Positions 17,745-25,431 of a stretch of 64,000 nt of DNA are shown piece by piece. The notes below the pieces were generated by a model, which saw only the letters and a list, made by a program, of their open reading frames with translations, ran no database searches and was not told where the DNA came from. Location: contig JAFTIQ010000031.1 of assembly GCA_017456805.1 (NCBI GenBank), positions 129,920 through 193,919 of the forward strand, in the 5' to 3' direction. The first letter of the stretch is position 1. Each line of letters opens with the position of its first letter. A program made the position numbers and the translations under genes. This DNA is from Lentisphaeria bacterium. Its GTDB lineage: Bacteria; Verrucomicrobiota; Lentisphaeria; Victivallales; UBA1829.

Positions 17745-18152
17745 TCAGCGATTGTTGAAGGGAGCATGTTCTTCCGCTGCTTTTGTGACAGGGGAAGAGC
17801 TGTAACGGTATTGCAGAGGTGCTTCTTTCAGTTCAAGTGCAAATGCATAGAGCCGGGCGATATCGCGTTCGGAAAGATCATGCAGCAATCCGAGCAATGC
17901 AGAAAGAACCGGATGGTCGGTATTTCTGCAGGAACAACCCTGTGTACAGCATCCTTCAGAGTGCATATCGGAATTGATCAGTTTCATAATCTTTTCCTGA
18001 TTTCTTGCACTGATTGAAGCCCCTTTTTTCCAATTGGAAATTGTATTCTGAGTGATTCCCATTGTTTTTGCGAGATTTGCAAATGATTTATGATTTTTTT
18101 CTGCATAATCAAGCAGAGCAGCCATTACTTTTTTCTGTTCATTTGTTTGCAT
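17745..18152 (-). CDS. XRE-type HTH regulator with a Cys cluster
   Basis: 135 residues. A helix-turn-helix occupies about residues 23-58 (FANLAKTMGITQNTISNWKK is the core). Directly after it is a cluster of four cysteines (C68, C69, C73, C75), then a helical C-terminal part (residues 80-115). The cysteines could bind metal or sense redox state; that is inference. It heads the minus-strand group with the dppD-type ATPase, TPR protein and mutL, so it may regulate the transporter genes or itself. Start supported by GGGGATG upstream. Confidence 0.8.
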   Translation of the reverse strand: MQTNEQKKVMAALLDYAEKNHKSFANLAKTMGITQNTISNWKKGASISARNQEKIMKLINSDMHSEGCCTQGCSCRNTDHPVLSALLGLLHDLSERDIARLYAFALELKEAPLQYRYSSSPVTKAAEEHAPFNNR

Positions 18153-18210
18153 AATTCATCCCCTTCGTTTACTTTGTTGCTGCAATAATAAATTTTCCTT
18201 CTCTGATTGT

Positions 18211-18238
18211 AGTTTACACCGGTTTTATAAAAAATCAA
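18211..18238 (-). promoter_or_regulatory. Probable promoter for the XRE-dppD-TPR-mutL group
   Basis: On the minus strand TTGATT (18238-18233) and TAAACT (18216-18211) are 16 bases apart. The -10 is imperfect. Transcription would begin near 18204, about 50 bases before the ATG. Confidence 0.5.
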
Positions 18239-18493
18239 CTTCTTTTTTTACTTTTTATATAAATTTTATCTTTTTTTACGGTTTTCTTCATTCAGGATTT
18301 TGAGTTGATTGACAAAATGCAGGGAAAAGGGTTCCTGTATCAGGGGGTAAAAAAGAGGATTCCGGGCGCAGTCAGTTTTATAAAAGGATCCGAAAATATG
18401 TTGCGAATCGTCTTTTTGAAGAGGAAATAAGGATAAAAAATGCTGAAAATGAATTTTTTTTTACTTTTTTTTCAATTTTTTTTCATTTCGGAC

Positions 18494-18522
18494 TTGAATA
18501 CTGGAAAAATGGAGATTATACT
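18494..18522 (+). promoter_or_regulatory. Promoter for the hibernation factor gene
   Basis: TTGAAT (18494-18499), 17-base spacer, TATACT (18517-18522). Start of transcription near 18529, leaving a leader of about 57 bases with AAGGAG 8 bases before the ATG at 18586. Confidence 0.7.
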
Positions 18523-18585
18523 TACCACGGAAGTAGGGCAGGGCCGTTTGCCGTACAAGAACCATCCAAACAAGGAGTATGTCTT

Positions 18586-18924
18586 ATGGAAATCATTGTC
18601 AGCGCACGCCATTTCGATCTGAGTGAAGCACTCAAAGTCGCATCGGAAACAGCAGTTCATGGAGCTCTCGATGATCTGAATATCCCCGTCACATCAGTCA
18701 GAGTGACCCTTGATGTCGTGAAAAACACCCATTCCTGCACCATGTCCGCAGTAATGAAGAATTACACCGCAGATGCCTCCTGTTCCAATATCGGAGATAT
18801 GAACAAGGCAATTGCAGAGACGGCAGACAAGCTTCGCGTTCAAACAAAGAAATATCTTGAAAAAATGAAAGATCATCGTGACCGGGAAACCCTGAACGAT
18901 GTTGCAGAAAAGGAGTCTGAATAA
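18586..18924 (+). CDS. Ribosome hibernation promoting factor (short HPF/RaiA type)
   Basis: 112 residues. Sequence start MEIIVSARHFDLSEALK, then a central beta-alpha pattern with VTLDVVKN and a last helix INK-like segment NKAIAETADKLRVQTKKYLEKMKDH (shown in part: AETADKLRVQTKKYLEKMKD). This is the ribosome-binding domain that blocks A and P sites in resting cells. It lacks the C-terminal dimerisation domain of long HPF, so it matches short HPF/RaiA. It has its own promoter, and the next gene starts 4 bases after its stop. Confidence 0.88.
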   Translation: MEIIVSARHFDLSEALKVASETAVHGALDDLNIPVTSVRVTLDVVKNTHSCTMSAVMKNYTADASCSNIGDMNKAIAETADKLRVQTKKYLEKMKDHRDRETLNDVAEKESE

Positions 18925-18928
18925 TACC

Positions 18929-19786
18929 ATGGAACCGTCAATCACCATCCTCGGCAGTGCAGCTGCCGAGGGGATCCCCGCAATGTTCTGCGGCTGTCCG
19001 CTTTGCAGGAAGGCTGCAGAACTCGGCGGAAAAGATCACCGTTACCGTACCGCTTACAAAGTCAATGACCGTGTCCGGATCGATTTCGGACCGGATACTC
19101 TGGCTCAGGAGTATAAGTTCCATCTTCATTCCGAGCGGCTGCGCCATCTTTTCATCACGCATCCCCATGAAGATCATCTTTACTGTAATCTTCTGTTCTA
19201 CCGGATGCCCGGCTTTTCTGCTGTCCCGGATGACAATCTTCTGACCATTTACGGATCCCGCGGAACGATCGCTGAAATCATGCAGGCCCTCTGGTCTACC
19301 AATGGTTTCAACGGTGATTTGAACCGTTACAAGCTGAAAACCGTGATTTTTGATTATTTCGAAGTGATCAAGCCGGAAGGGGAAGACATGGAAGTGATCC
19401 CGCTCCCTGCATCACATTATTTTGACCGTCCCTACATTCAGCCGGCGATTTATGTGGTCCGCAACGGAGCAAAATGGATCCTTGTTGCCAATGATACCGG
19501 CGATTTCCCCGATCCGACTTGGAAGTTCCTCGAGGAACAGGAATTCCATTTCGATATTGTGATCTGTGACTGTACCTATGGAACCAGAACTGTAAAGGAT
19601 GGTCACATGGGCGGAGGTGCAGTGCTCGAAGTCAAAGAGCGTTTGGAAAAAATGGGATCTATCACGAAAGAAACCAAATTTGTAGTAAATCACTTTACAC
19701 ATAATGCTCAGAATACCCATGAGGATCTGCAGAATTATTTCAATCCCCATGGAATCTTCGTCGGATACGATGGAATGGAATTGTAA
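18929..19786 (+). CDS. Metallo-beta-lactamase-fold hydrolase, PhnP-like
   Basis: 285 residues from ATG 18929 (AGGAG upstream; earlier in-frame starts overlap the preceding gene). Metal ligands are in ITHPHEDHLY (HxHxDH), a later ASHYFD and NDTGDF region, and a His near the end (VNHFTHNA). The N-terminal FCGCPLCRKA cysteine motif followed by YRTAYKVND resembles the extra zinc site of PhnP and related phosphodiesterases. No phosphonate genes are nearby, so a cyclic phosphodiester or other small substrate is only a guess. It lies between the hibernation factor and prmC. Confidence 0.8.
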   Translation: MEPSITILGSAAAEGIPAMFCGCPLCRKAAELGGKDHRYRTAYKVNDRVRIDFGPDTLAQEYKFHLHSERLRHLFITHPHEDHLYCNLLFYRMPGFSAVPDDNLLTIYGSRGTIAEIMQALWSTNGFNGDLNRYKLKTVIFDYFEVIKPEGEDMEVIPLPASHYFDRPYIQPAIYVVRNGAKWILVANDTGDFPDPTWKFLEEQEFHFDIVICDCTYGTRTVKDGHMGGGAVLEVKERLEKMGSITKETKFVVNHFTHNAQNTHEDLQNYFNPHGIFVGYDGMEL

Positions 19787-19788
19787 CA

Positions 19789-20619
19789 ATGATGCCCGGT
19801 GATTTCCGGAAAAGACTTCTGCTTGAGATGGAAGCCGCCGGAGTGGAAAATGCCGGGCAGGAGTCTCTTTGGTTCTGCGCAGCGGCAACCGGTTTGCCGC
19901 CCGCAGAATTTTCTGTTTCAGAGAGGGAGCTTTCCCCGGAGGAGATTTCTGCTGCTGAAGCATTTGTACAGCGGAGGATCCAGGGAGAGCCTTTGCAGTA
20001 TATTCTCGGAAATGAATATTTCGGAGAGCTGGAATTCCTTGTGGGGCCCGGTGTTCTGATTCCCAGACCGGAAACATGGTTTCTGGTGGAGTTCGCCACG
20101 GCGGTTTTGCCGAACAGCGGAATGTTCTGTGAATTGGGAACCGGTTCCGGGGCAGTTGCTCTCAGCGTCGCATCCCAAAGACGGGATGTTTCTGTTTATG
20201 CATCTGAGATTTCAGCAGAGGCGATTCAATGGGCGTTGAAAAACAGAGATCGTTTGAATTTGCCGGAAGCAGAGATCCGGCTTGGATCGTTTTTTGAGCC
20301 GTTCCCGGAAGAAATGAAATTTCATTGTGTGGCGGCAAACCTTCCCTACATTCCCGAATCTGCCCGCCCGGGATTGCAGAAAGAAGTGCGGGATTTTGAG
20401 CCGGAACGGGCCTTGTTTGCTCCTGATGAGGGAATGGCGGATATCAAAACTGCGCTGGAACTGCTTCCGGAACGTCTGCTGCCGGGCGGTTATGGGATTT
20501 TTGAAGGCGGCAGTGAACAGATGGAACCCTTGCGAATCTTTGCTTCCGGGATGTTCCGGAATGTTACGACAGCAAACGATCTTTATGGAAAACCACGTTT
20601 TCTGATCGTTCAGAATTGA
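19789..20619 (+). CDS. prmC: Peptide chain release factor N5-glutamine methyltransferase
   Basis: 276 residues. It methylates the GGQ glutamine of release factors RF1 and RF2 with S-adenosylmethionine. The N-terminal helical domain contains RRIQGEPLQYILG and FGELEFLVGPGVLIPRPET, very typical of PrmC/HemK, then the SAM motif ELGTGSGAVALS. The catalytic motif reads NLPYIP in place of the common NPPY. That substitution is unusual but keeps Asn, Pro and Tyr. No prfA is adjacent. Start at the first of two ATGs, 2 bases after the previous gene. Confidence 0.9.
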   Translation: MMPGDFRKRLLLEMEAAGVENAGQESLWFCAAATGLPPAEFSVSERELSPEEISAAEAFVQRRIQGEPLQYILGNEYFGELEFLVGPGVLIPRPETWFLVEFATAVLPNSGMFCELGTGSGAVALSVASQRRDVSVYASEISAEAIQWALKNRDRLNLPEAEIRLGSFFEPFPEEMKFHCVAANLPYIPESARPGLQKEVRDFEPERALFAPDEGMADIKTALELLPERLLPGGYGIFEGGSEQMEPLRIFASGMFRNVTTANDLYGKPRFLIVQN

Positions 20620-20631
20620 TAAGGATAAATC

Positions 20632-21903
20632 ATGTTGTTTCACCGGAAAAATTATCTTTTACTGTTTTTGCTTTGCGGGCTTTTTTGTTTTTGTGTAAAC
20701 GGAGAACAGCTCAGGAAAAAGGCGGAAGCAGGCGATGCGCAAAGTATGTTTCAGCTCGGAAATGAATATTTTTACGGTTCAGCAAAGATAAAGCGGAATC
20801 ATACCCTTGCGGCGTTCTGGTTTCAGCGTGCAGCATCAGCGGGCGTTGTGGATGCCATGTTCAATTACGGAGTCTGTCTTGACCGGGGATTCGGTGTGAA
20901 ACAGAACCGGTACGAGGCGTATCAGTGGTATAAAAAAGCTTCAGAAGCCGGTTCAAAACATGCCAAATTCAATATGTGTCAAATTCTTTTTTCCGGAGTT
21001 CCTGCGGATGAAGAGAAAAAAATCAAAGAAGTTCCGGCTTCCCCCTCGCTTGCGCTTCATTATTTGCAGGAACTTGCAAATGAGCATTTTGAGCCGGCAG
21101 AAATTCTTCTGGCTGAGATGCTTCTGGAACATCGGGACAATCAGGAATATGCCAATCGTGCAGCAGTGATCCTGGAACGTCTGGCGAAAAAGGAAAAGCC
21201 GAATCCGAAAGTGCTCCGGATGCTTGCAGATTGCAAATATGCGGGGGTCGGAATGAAGGCTGATCCCGCGGGAATGATCCGTTTGTTGAAACAGGCAGTG
21301 GATCTCGGTGATGGAGAAGCCGCCGGAAAACTGGCATTCTGTTATGAATACGGACGCGGGATCGCTTCTGATGAAAAAAAGGCGTTTGAGCTCTATAAAC
21401 TTGGTGCAGAACGGGGAAATGCCATGAGTCAGTTCAAGTACGCGGAATTCCTGATCCTCGGCCGTCCGGAAGGAAAACAGCCGGATATGCCGGAAGCATT
21501 GAAATGGTATAAAGCCGCTGCAAACGCAAAAAATCCGCAGGCTCTGTTCCGGATGGGGGTCTTTTATCTGGATGGAATGGGCCCGATCGGGAAAGATCCG
21601 AAGAAAGCCGCTGAATATTTTTATGAATCTGCAAAAATGGGCTATGCTCAGGCACAGCACAATCTGGCGGTTCTGTTCGAGGAAGGGCGCGGCGTGATGA
21701 AAGATAATGCCGCAGCGTTGTTCTGGTATATGCAGGCCGCACGGAATGGGGATGCTGCCGCTGCACGGACAATCGGTTTGTTTTATTTGGAGGGAAAAGG
21801 TATCTCCCGGAGTATTACGAAGGCGGAAGAGTGGCTCAGAAAAGCGGCGGAAGCCGGAGATTTCGAGGCCCAGCGTATTTTACGCACAAGGATCCGGCGC
21901 TGA
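20632..21903 (+). CDS. Secreted Sel1-like repeat protein
   Basis: 423 residues. A signal peptide (YLLLFLLCGLFCFCVNG) is followed by about ten Sel1-like repeats of 36-40 residues, seen as A-x2-G-x-A-x2-Y/F-x-L-G-x2-Y patterns (AGDAQSMFQLGNEYFYG, GVVDAMFNYGVCLDRG, GYAQAQHNLAVLFEEGRG, GDFEAQRILRTRI). Such solenoids mediate protein contacts; the partner is unknown. The last 24 bases overlap, in the opposite direction, the end of the dus gene. Confidence 0.88.
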   Translation: MLFHRKNYLLLFLLCGLFCFCVNGEQLRKKAEAGDAQSMFQLGNEYFYGSAKIKRNHTLAAFWFQRAASAGVVDAMFNYGVCLDRGFGVKQNRYEAYQWYKKASEAGSKHAKFNMCQILFSGVPADEEKKIKEVPASPSLALHYLQELANEHFEPAEILLAEMLLEHRDNQEYANRAAVILERLAKKEKPNPKVLRMLADCKYAGVGMKADPAGMIRLLKQAVDLGDGEAAGKLAFCYEYGRGIASDEKKAFELYKLGAERGNAMSQFKYAEFLILGRPEGKQPDMPEALKWYKAAANAKNPQALFRMGVFYLDGMGPIGKDPKKAAEYFYESAKMGYAQAQHNLAVLFEEGRGVMKDNAAALFWYMQAARNGDAAAARTIGLFYLEGKGISRSITKAEEWLRKAAEAGDFEAQRILRTRIRR

Positions 21904-22752
21904 CGGGATCATGCTGATCAGGCGTTTGATTGCGCGGATCGTGGATTCCGGCGCGTTTTCTCTTTCCATTGCTTCGGGAAGAGAACATTCTGCCGGGCAA
22001 GGTTTTCCATTGATTTTATGAATCAGTTCCGGTGTTTTGAGAAAGGCTCTTGCCAATGCGATTCCGCGGCAGCCTGTTTCTGATATCATTCGATCCGCAT
22101 CTTCCGGTGTGCAGATATCACCGTTTCCATAGAGGGGAACACTTCCGGCGAATTTGACTGCTTCCCGGATTCTGTCCCAGCCGTTTTCAACCGGGAAGTA
22201 CATTTCTTTTCCTGTTCTGTAATGAAAAAGGATCAATCCTGCACCGGAATCGGCAGCTGTGCGGATGAGTGTTTCTGTCATTGGCTGTTCCATGCCGGAA
22301 CGGAGTTTGACACTGAGAGGGATTTTTCCGGGCAATTCTTTCCGGACTTCCGAAATGATTTTTCCGATCAGTTCCGGCTGATTCAGCAAAGCGGCTCCCG
22401 CACCGTTTCCTGTAACGGTGGTGCTTGGACAGGAAAAATTCAGATTGATTCCGGCAACCAGCTCAGTCTGAACAAGATGCAGAGCGCATTTGACAACGTT
22501 GTACGGATCCTTTCCCAGCACCTGCGCTGTGACCGGGATTCCGGTTTCCGTGTATGGTTCCAGTCGTTTCCGGAGGATCCTCCGGGATGGAACAGCCCCT
22601 CCTGTTACAGAGAAAAAGGGTGTGATCCAATGTTCCACCGCTTTTAATTTTCCGCAAGCCCGGATAAACCATGGGCTCATGACCCCTTCCATGGGGGCAA
22701 GGAGTGCCCGGTATTTCAGAAGGGGGTCATGTTCGTCAGGATCAGAAGCCAT
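21880..22752 (-). CDS. dus: tRNA-dihydrouridine synthase
   Basis: 290 residues. FMN-dependent reduction of uridine in tRNA D-loops. APMEGVMSPWF near the start, INLNFSCPS with the catalytic Cys, GAGAALL, SVKLRSG, and the flavin-phosphate site YGNGDI plus GCRGIALARAFL are all Dus features. The A/B/C subfamily is not decided here. Its ATG overlaps the TGA of araB by one base (TGATG), so it is coupled to the kinase gene; its 3' end overlaps the convergent Sel1 gene. Confidence 0.9.
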   Translation of the reverse strand: MASDPDEHDPLLKYRALLAPMEGVMSPWFIRACGKLKAVEHWITPFFSVTGGAVPSRRILRKRLEPYTETGIPVTAQVLGKDPYNVVKCALHLVQTELVAGINLNFSCPSTTVTGNGAGAALLNQPELIGKIISEVRKELPGKIPLSVKLRSGMEQPMTETLIRTAADSGAGLILFHYRTGKEMYFPVENGWDRIREAVKFAGSVPLYGNGDICTPEDADRMISETGCRGIALARAFLKTPELIHKINGKPCPAECSLPEAMERENAPESTIRAIKRLISMIPSAPDPCA

Positions 22753-24317
22753 CAGAGATGTCCCATGGCGGTTTTTTCCAGATCATCGCAATAGTCACAA
22801 TAGAGTTTATATTTTTCATTGTAGGCTTTTGAATTTTCCGGGATGGGGAAATATTCAGCATCGAATCCGGAATTCATAGCCTGAATGGCACTTTGCATAT
22901 CTTTGTGGAGACCGGAAGCTGTTGCGGCGAACATTGCGGCACCCAGCGCACAAGCCTGATCAGTTTTCACGACTTTGATCGGCATGTTCAGAATATCGGC
23001 AAACGTCTGCATGACAAATTTTGATTTTTTTGCAATGCCCCCGATGGCGAGGATGCTGTCCACCTTCACGCCTTCTTCCGCGAAACGGTCAGCGATCCTG
23101 CGGGATCCGAAGATCGTGGATTCCACCAGAGAACGATAGACCATCGGAGCGGTCGTACCGAGATTCAATCCGAAGATTGCACCGGTCAAATAGGGATTGG
23201 CATCCGGGGTTCTTCTTCCGTTCATCCAGTCAATCGTCAATGTGCTGCTGATGGGGAGCTTTGCAGCATCCGCTTCCAGCTGGGGCAGGGTGACTTCTCC
23301 GCCGTAGCTGATGAACCGGCGGAACCAGGCATAGGCATCTCCGAACGCCGCCTGGCCTGCTTCCACTCCCGTGAATCCGGGCAGAACAGAACCGTCCACC
23401 TGACCGCAGATTCCCCGGATACAATGATCCACAGCAGGGGCTGCCATAATATCACAGGTGGAAGTTCCGATCACTTTGACCAGCACTCCGGGAGCGACGC
23501 CAGCTCCGACTGCTCCCAAATGGGCGTCGAAGGCTCCTCCGGAAATCACCACATCGGTTGGAAGTCCCAGTTTTTCCGCCCATTCCGGACAAAGGGTTCC
23601 CACAGGAACATCCGCGGTGTAAGTTTCCGTATATTGCTCCCGTTTTCCTTTCAGGAGGGGATCGAGTGTGACCAGGAACTCTTCCGGGGGAAGTCCGCCC
23701 CAATCCGGATGCCACATGGCTTTATGTCCGGCAGCACAGCGGCTGGGTTTGATGGGCGCATCCGCAAGAATGGAGGGAATCCAGTCACAATGTTCCACAA
23801 AGGCATGACACGCTTCTCTGACAGCGGGATCGTTCCGGAGCATATAAAGATATTTTGCCCAGAACCATTCCGGGGAATAAACGCCGCCTTCATATTTAGT
23901 ATAATCGGTATGCCAGCGTTTGGCAAGTTCATTGATTTCTGTGGCTTCTTTGATGGCGGTATGATCTTTCCAGAGGAAGAACATTGCATTGGGATTTTCG
24001 GCAAATTCCGGCAGAAGGGAAAGGGGGATTCCATCTTTATTGACCGCACAGGGGGTGGAGCCGGTGGTGTCGACTCCGATTCCGGCGACACGGGCAGGAT
24101 CCTGTCCTTTCAGAACCCCTTTGATGACAGCTTCCATTCCTTCCAGATAATCCAGCGGATGCTGCCGGAATTGAGCGATTGCGTTATCGGAGTAAAGTCC
24201 TTTTCCCCAGCGGGTGTAATTATGAACGCAGTTCGCGAGTTCTTCTCCTGCAGCCGATACGAGAACTGCCCGCACGCTGTCAGAGCCGAAATCAAGCCCG
24301 ATTACCAAATCTTTCAT
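22752..24317 (-). CDS. araB: L-ribulokinase, FGGY family
   Basis: 521 residues from ATG 24317, with AGGAAAGAG upstream; an earlier in-frame ATG adds an unlikely N-terminus. It phosphorylates L-ribulose in arabinose catabolism. The N-terminal ATP-binding motif GLDFGSDSVRA, then RWGKGLYSDN, FRQHPLDYLEGME, GIGVDTTGSTP, LWKDHTAIKEA, HCDWIPS, GVEAGQAAFGD and GAIGGIAKKS-like GGIAKKSKFVMQ match ribulokinases of the Bacteroides kind. AraA and AraD are not in the window. It precedes dus with a one-base overlap. Confidence 0.87.
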   Translation of the reverse strand: MKDLVIGLDFGSDSVRAVLVSAAGEELANCVHNYTRWGKGLYSDNAIAQFRQHPLDYLEGMEAVIKGVLKGQDPARVAGIGVDTTGSTPCAVNKDGIPLSLLPEFAENPNAMFFLWKDHTAIKEATEINELAKRWHTDYTKYEGGVYSPEWFWAKYLYMLRNDPAVREACHAFVEHCDWIPSILADAPIKPSRCAAGHKAMWHPDWGGLPPEEFLVTLDPLLKGKREQYTETYTADVPVGTLCPEWAEKLGLPTDVVISGGAFDAHLGAVGAGVAPGVLVKVIGTSTCDIMAAPAVDHCIRGICGQVDGSVLPGFTGVEAGQAAFGDAYAWFRRFISYGGEVTLPQLEADAAKLPISSTLTIDWMNGRRTPDANPYLTGAIFGLNLGTTAPMVYRSLVESTIFGSRRIADRFAEEGVKVDSILAIGGIAKKSKFVMQTFADILNMPIKVVKTDQACALGAAMFAATASGLHKDMQSAIQAMNSGFDAEYFPIPENSKAYNEKYKLYCDYCDDLEKTAMGHL

Positions 24318-24462
24318 ATTGCAACTCTTTCCTGTTTCGCAGATCTGTTGATCCGCAAGTTCAAAATACTGAATCCAGCTAAGCAACTGATTTCATCTGT
24401 AACATATTCCCCCCGGTTCCTGTATTCTATCCCGGAAATGATGAAGGGGGACGTATTTCAGT

Positions 24463-24490
24463 AAATTAGCATGAAATGATCTGTTTTCAA
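24463..24490 (-). promoter_or_regulatory. Possible promoter for araB-dus
   Basis: On the minus strand TTGAAA (24490-24485) and TAATTT (24468-24463) are 16 bases apart. The -35 is good but the -10 is poor, which would suit an activated sugar operon. Confidence 0.33.
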
Positions 24491-24582
24491 GTTCGATTTT
24501 TACCATTTTCCGGAGAAATTCAGCCGTCAGATATTGATTTTTTCATAAAAATTCAAAATTTTTTCTTTATTTGTAAAAATAT

Positions 24583-24611
24583 TTGCAAAAATCCGGAGCT
24601 TATGTTATATT
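24583..24611 (+). promoter_or_regulatory. Promoter for esterase-GH36-zinc ribbon operon
   Basis: TTGCAA (24583-24588), 17-base spacer, TATATT (24606-24611). Transcription near 24618; AGGAGG (24628-24633) follows at once, giving a leader of only about 22 bases. Confidence 0.75.
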
Positions 24612-24639
24612 ACTCAAAATTCGAACCAGGAGGTTTATA

Positions 24640-25419
24640 ATGATGAAAAATCTTTCAATAATCACTGCATTTTGTGCAGCCGGGTTACTGACAGCCGATT
24701 CTCTGGCTGTTAAATATAATATGGAACAGATGCAGTACAAAACATCCGATGGAAAGGTGCTGAACTATTGCCGTCGGGAAATGAATTGGGATCAGCCCGG
24801 AAAGGCTGCAGTACTGCTGTTCCTGCACGGAGCCGGAGAACGGGGAGCTGATAACGAAAAACAACTTTTCCACGGTGCCCGGGAAATTACGGAGTGGTGC
24901 AGTAAGAATAAAATGAAAGTTCTGCTGATTTTCCCTCAGTGTCCGGCAGGAAAACAGTGGGTCGATACCCCGTGGAATGCGCCCTCGCATACGCTTCCGG
25001 CAGAATCGGAATCCATGAAACTGGCGATGGGGATGCTGAATAAGGAATTGGAACGGAGTGATGTTGATCTTCAACGGGTTTATATCGCAGGGATTTCCAT
25101 GGGCGGATTCGGGACATGGGATGCGCTCAGCCGTTATCCGGAGAAGTTCGCCGCAGCATTCCCTGTTTGCGGAGGAGCTGATCTTGCAATGGCGGAACGG
25201 GTCAAAGATATTCCGATCCTTACCTATCATGGCGACAGCGATACTGTTGTTCTGACAAAGCGCACCCGTGAGATGTTTGCGGCTGTGAAAGCTGCCGGAG
25301 GAACCCGGATCCGCTATGTGGAAGTGCCGGATTGCGGACACAACTCCTGGACTCCGGCATTTTCTGTGGAAGATAACTGGAAATGGCTGTTCAGTCAGAA
25401 AAAAGATAATAAAAACTGA
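24640..25419 (+). CDS. Secreted alpha/beta-hydrolase (esterase, phospholipase/carboxylesterase type)
   Basis: 259 residues from ATG 24640 (or 24643), placed by AGGAGG. Signal peptide NLSIITAFCAAGLLTADSLA. Alpha/beta-hydrolase motifs: oxyanion HGAGERG, nucleophile elbow GISMGG, the acid in TYHGDSDTVV and the base in PDCGHNSW. These resemble feruloyl/acetyl-xylan esterase-like and dienelactone-hydrolase-like exported esterases. It is 12 bases before the GH36 gene, so removal of acyl groups from plant glycans before debranching is a reasonable inference. Confidence 0.85.
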   Translation: MMKNLSIITAFCAAGLLTADSLAVKYNMEQMQYKTSDGKVLNYCRREMNWDQPGKAAVLLFLHGAGERGADNEKQLFHGAREITEWCSKNKMKVLLIFPQCPAGKQWVDTPWNAPSHTLPAESESMKLAMGMLNKELERSDVDLQRVYIAGISMGGFGTWDALSRYPEKFAAAFPVCGGADLAMAERVKDIPILTYHGDSDTVVLTKRTREMFAAVKAAGGTRIRYVEVPDCGHNSWTPAFSVEDNWKWLFSQKKDNKN

Positions 25420-25431
25420 GGATTTTGAATC

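Larger units (their letters stand above)
18153..18585. other. 433-base divergent intergenic region
   Basis: Very AT-rich. It contains the minus-strand promoter for the XRE gene and the plus-strand promoter for the hibernation factor, both listed separately. A poly-T-rich tract (18238-18290 and 18455-18485) lies between them. Short reading frames here have no supported start. No RNA gene recognised. Confidence 0.6.
24318..24639. other. 322-base divergent intergenic region between araB and the esterase gene
   Basis: Holds the strong plus-strand promoter at 24583-24611 and a weaker minus-strand candidate at 24463-24490. The GC-rich stretch at 24405-24450 (CCCCCCGG and GAAGGGGG) separates them. 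No gene or RNA recognised. Confidence 0.6.

Noticed and set aside
18440..18622. A 60-codon frame across the promoter of the hibernation factor
   Set aside because: It overlaps the -35 and -10 elements and lies in poly-T sequence; not a plausible gene.
23424..24464. A 346-codon plus-strand frame opposite araB
   Set aside because: Shadow of a clearly recognisable ribulokinase; it also runs into the divergent promoter region.
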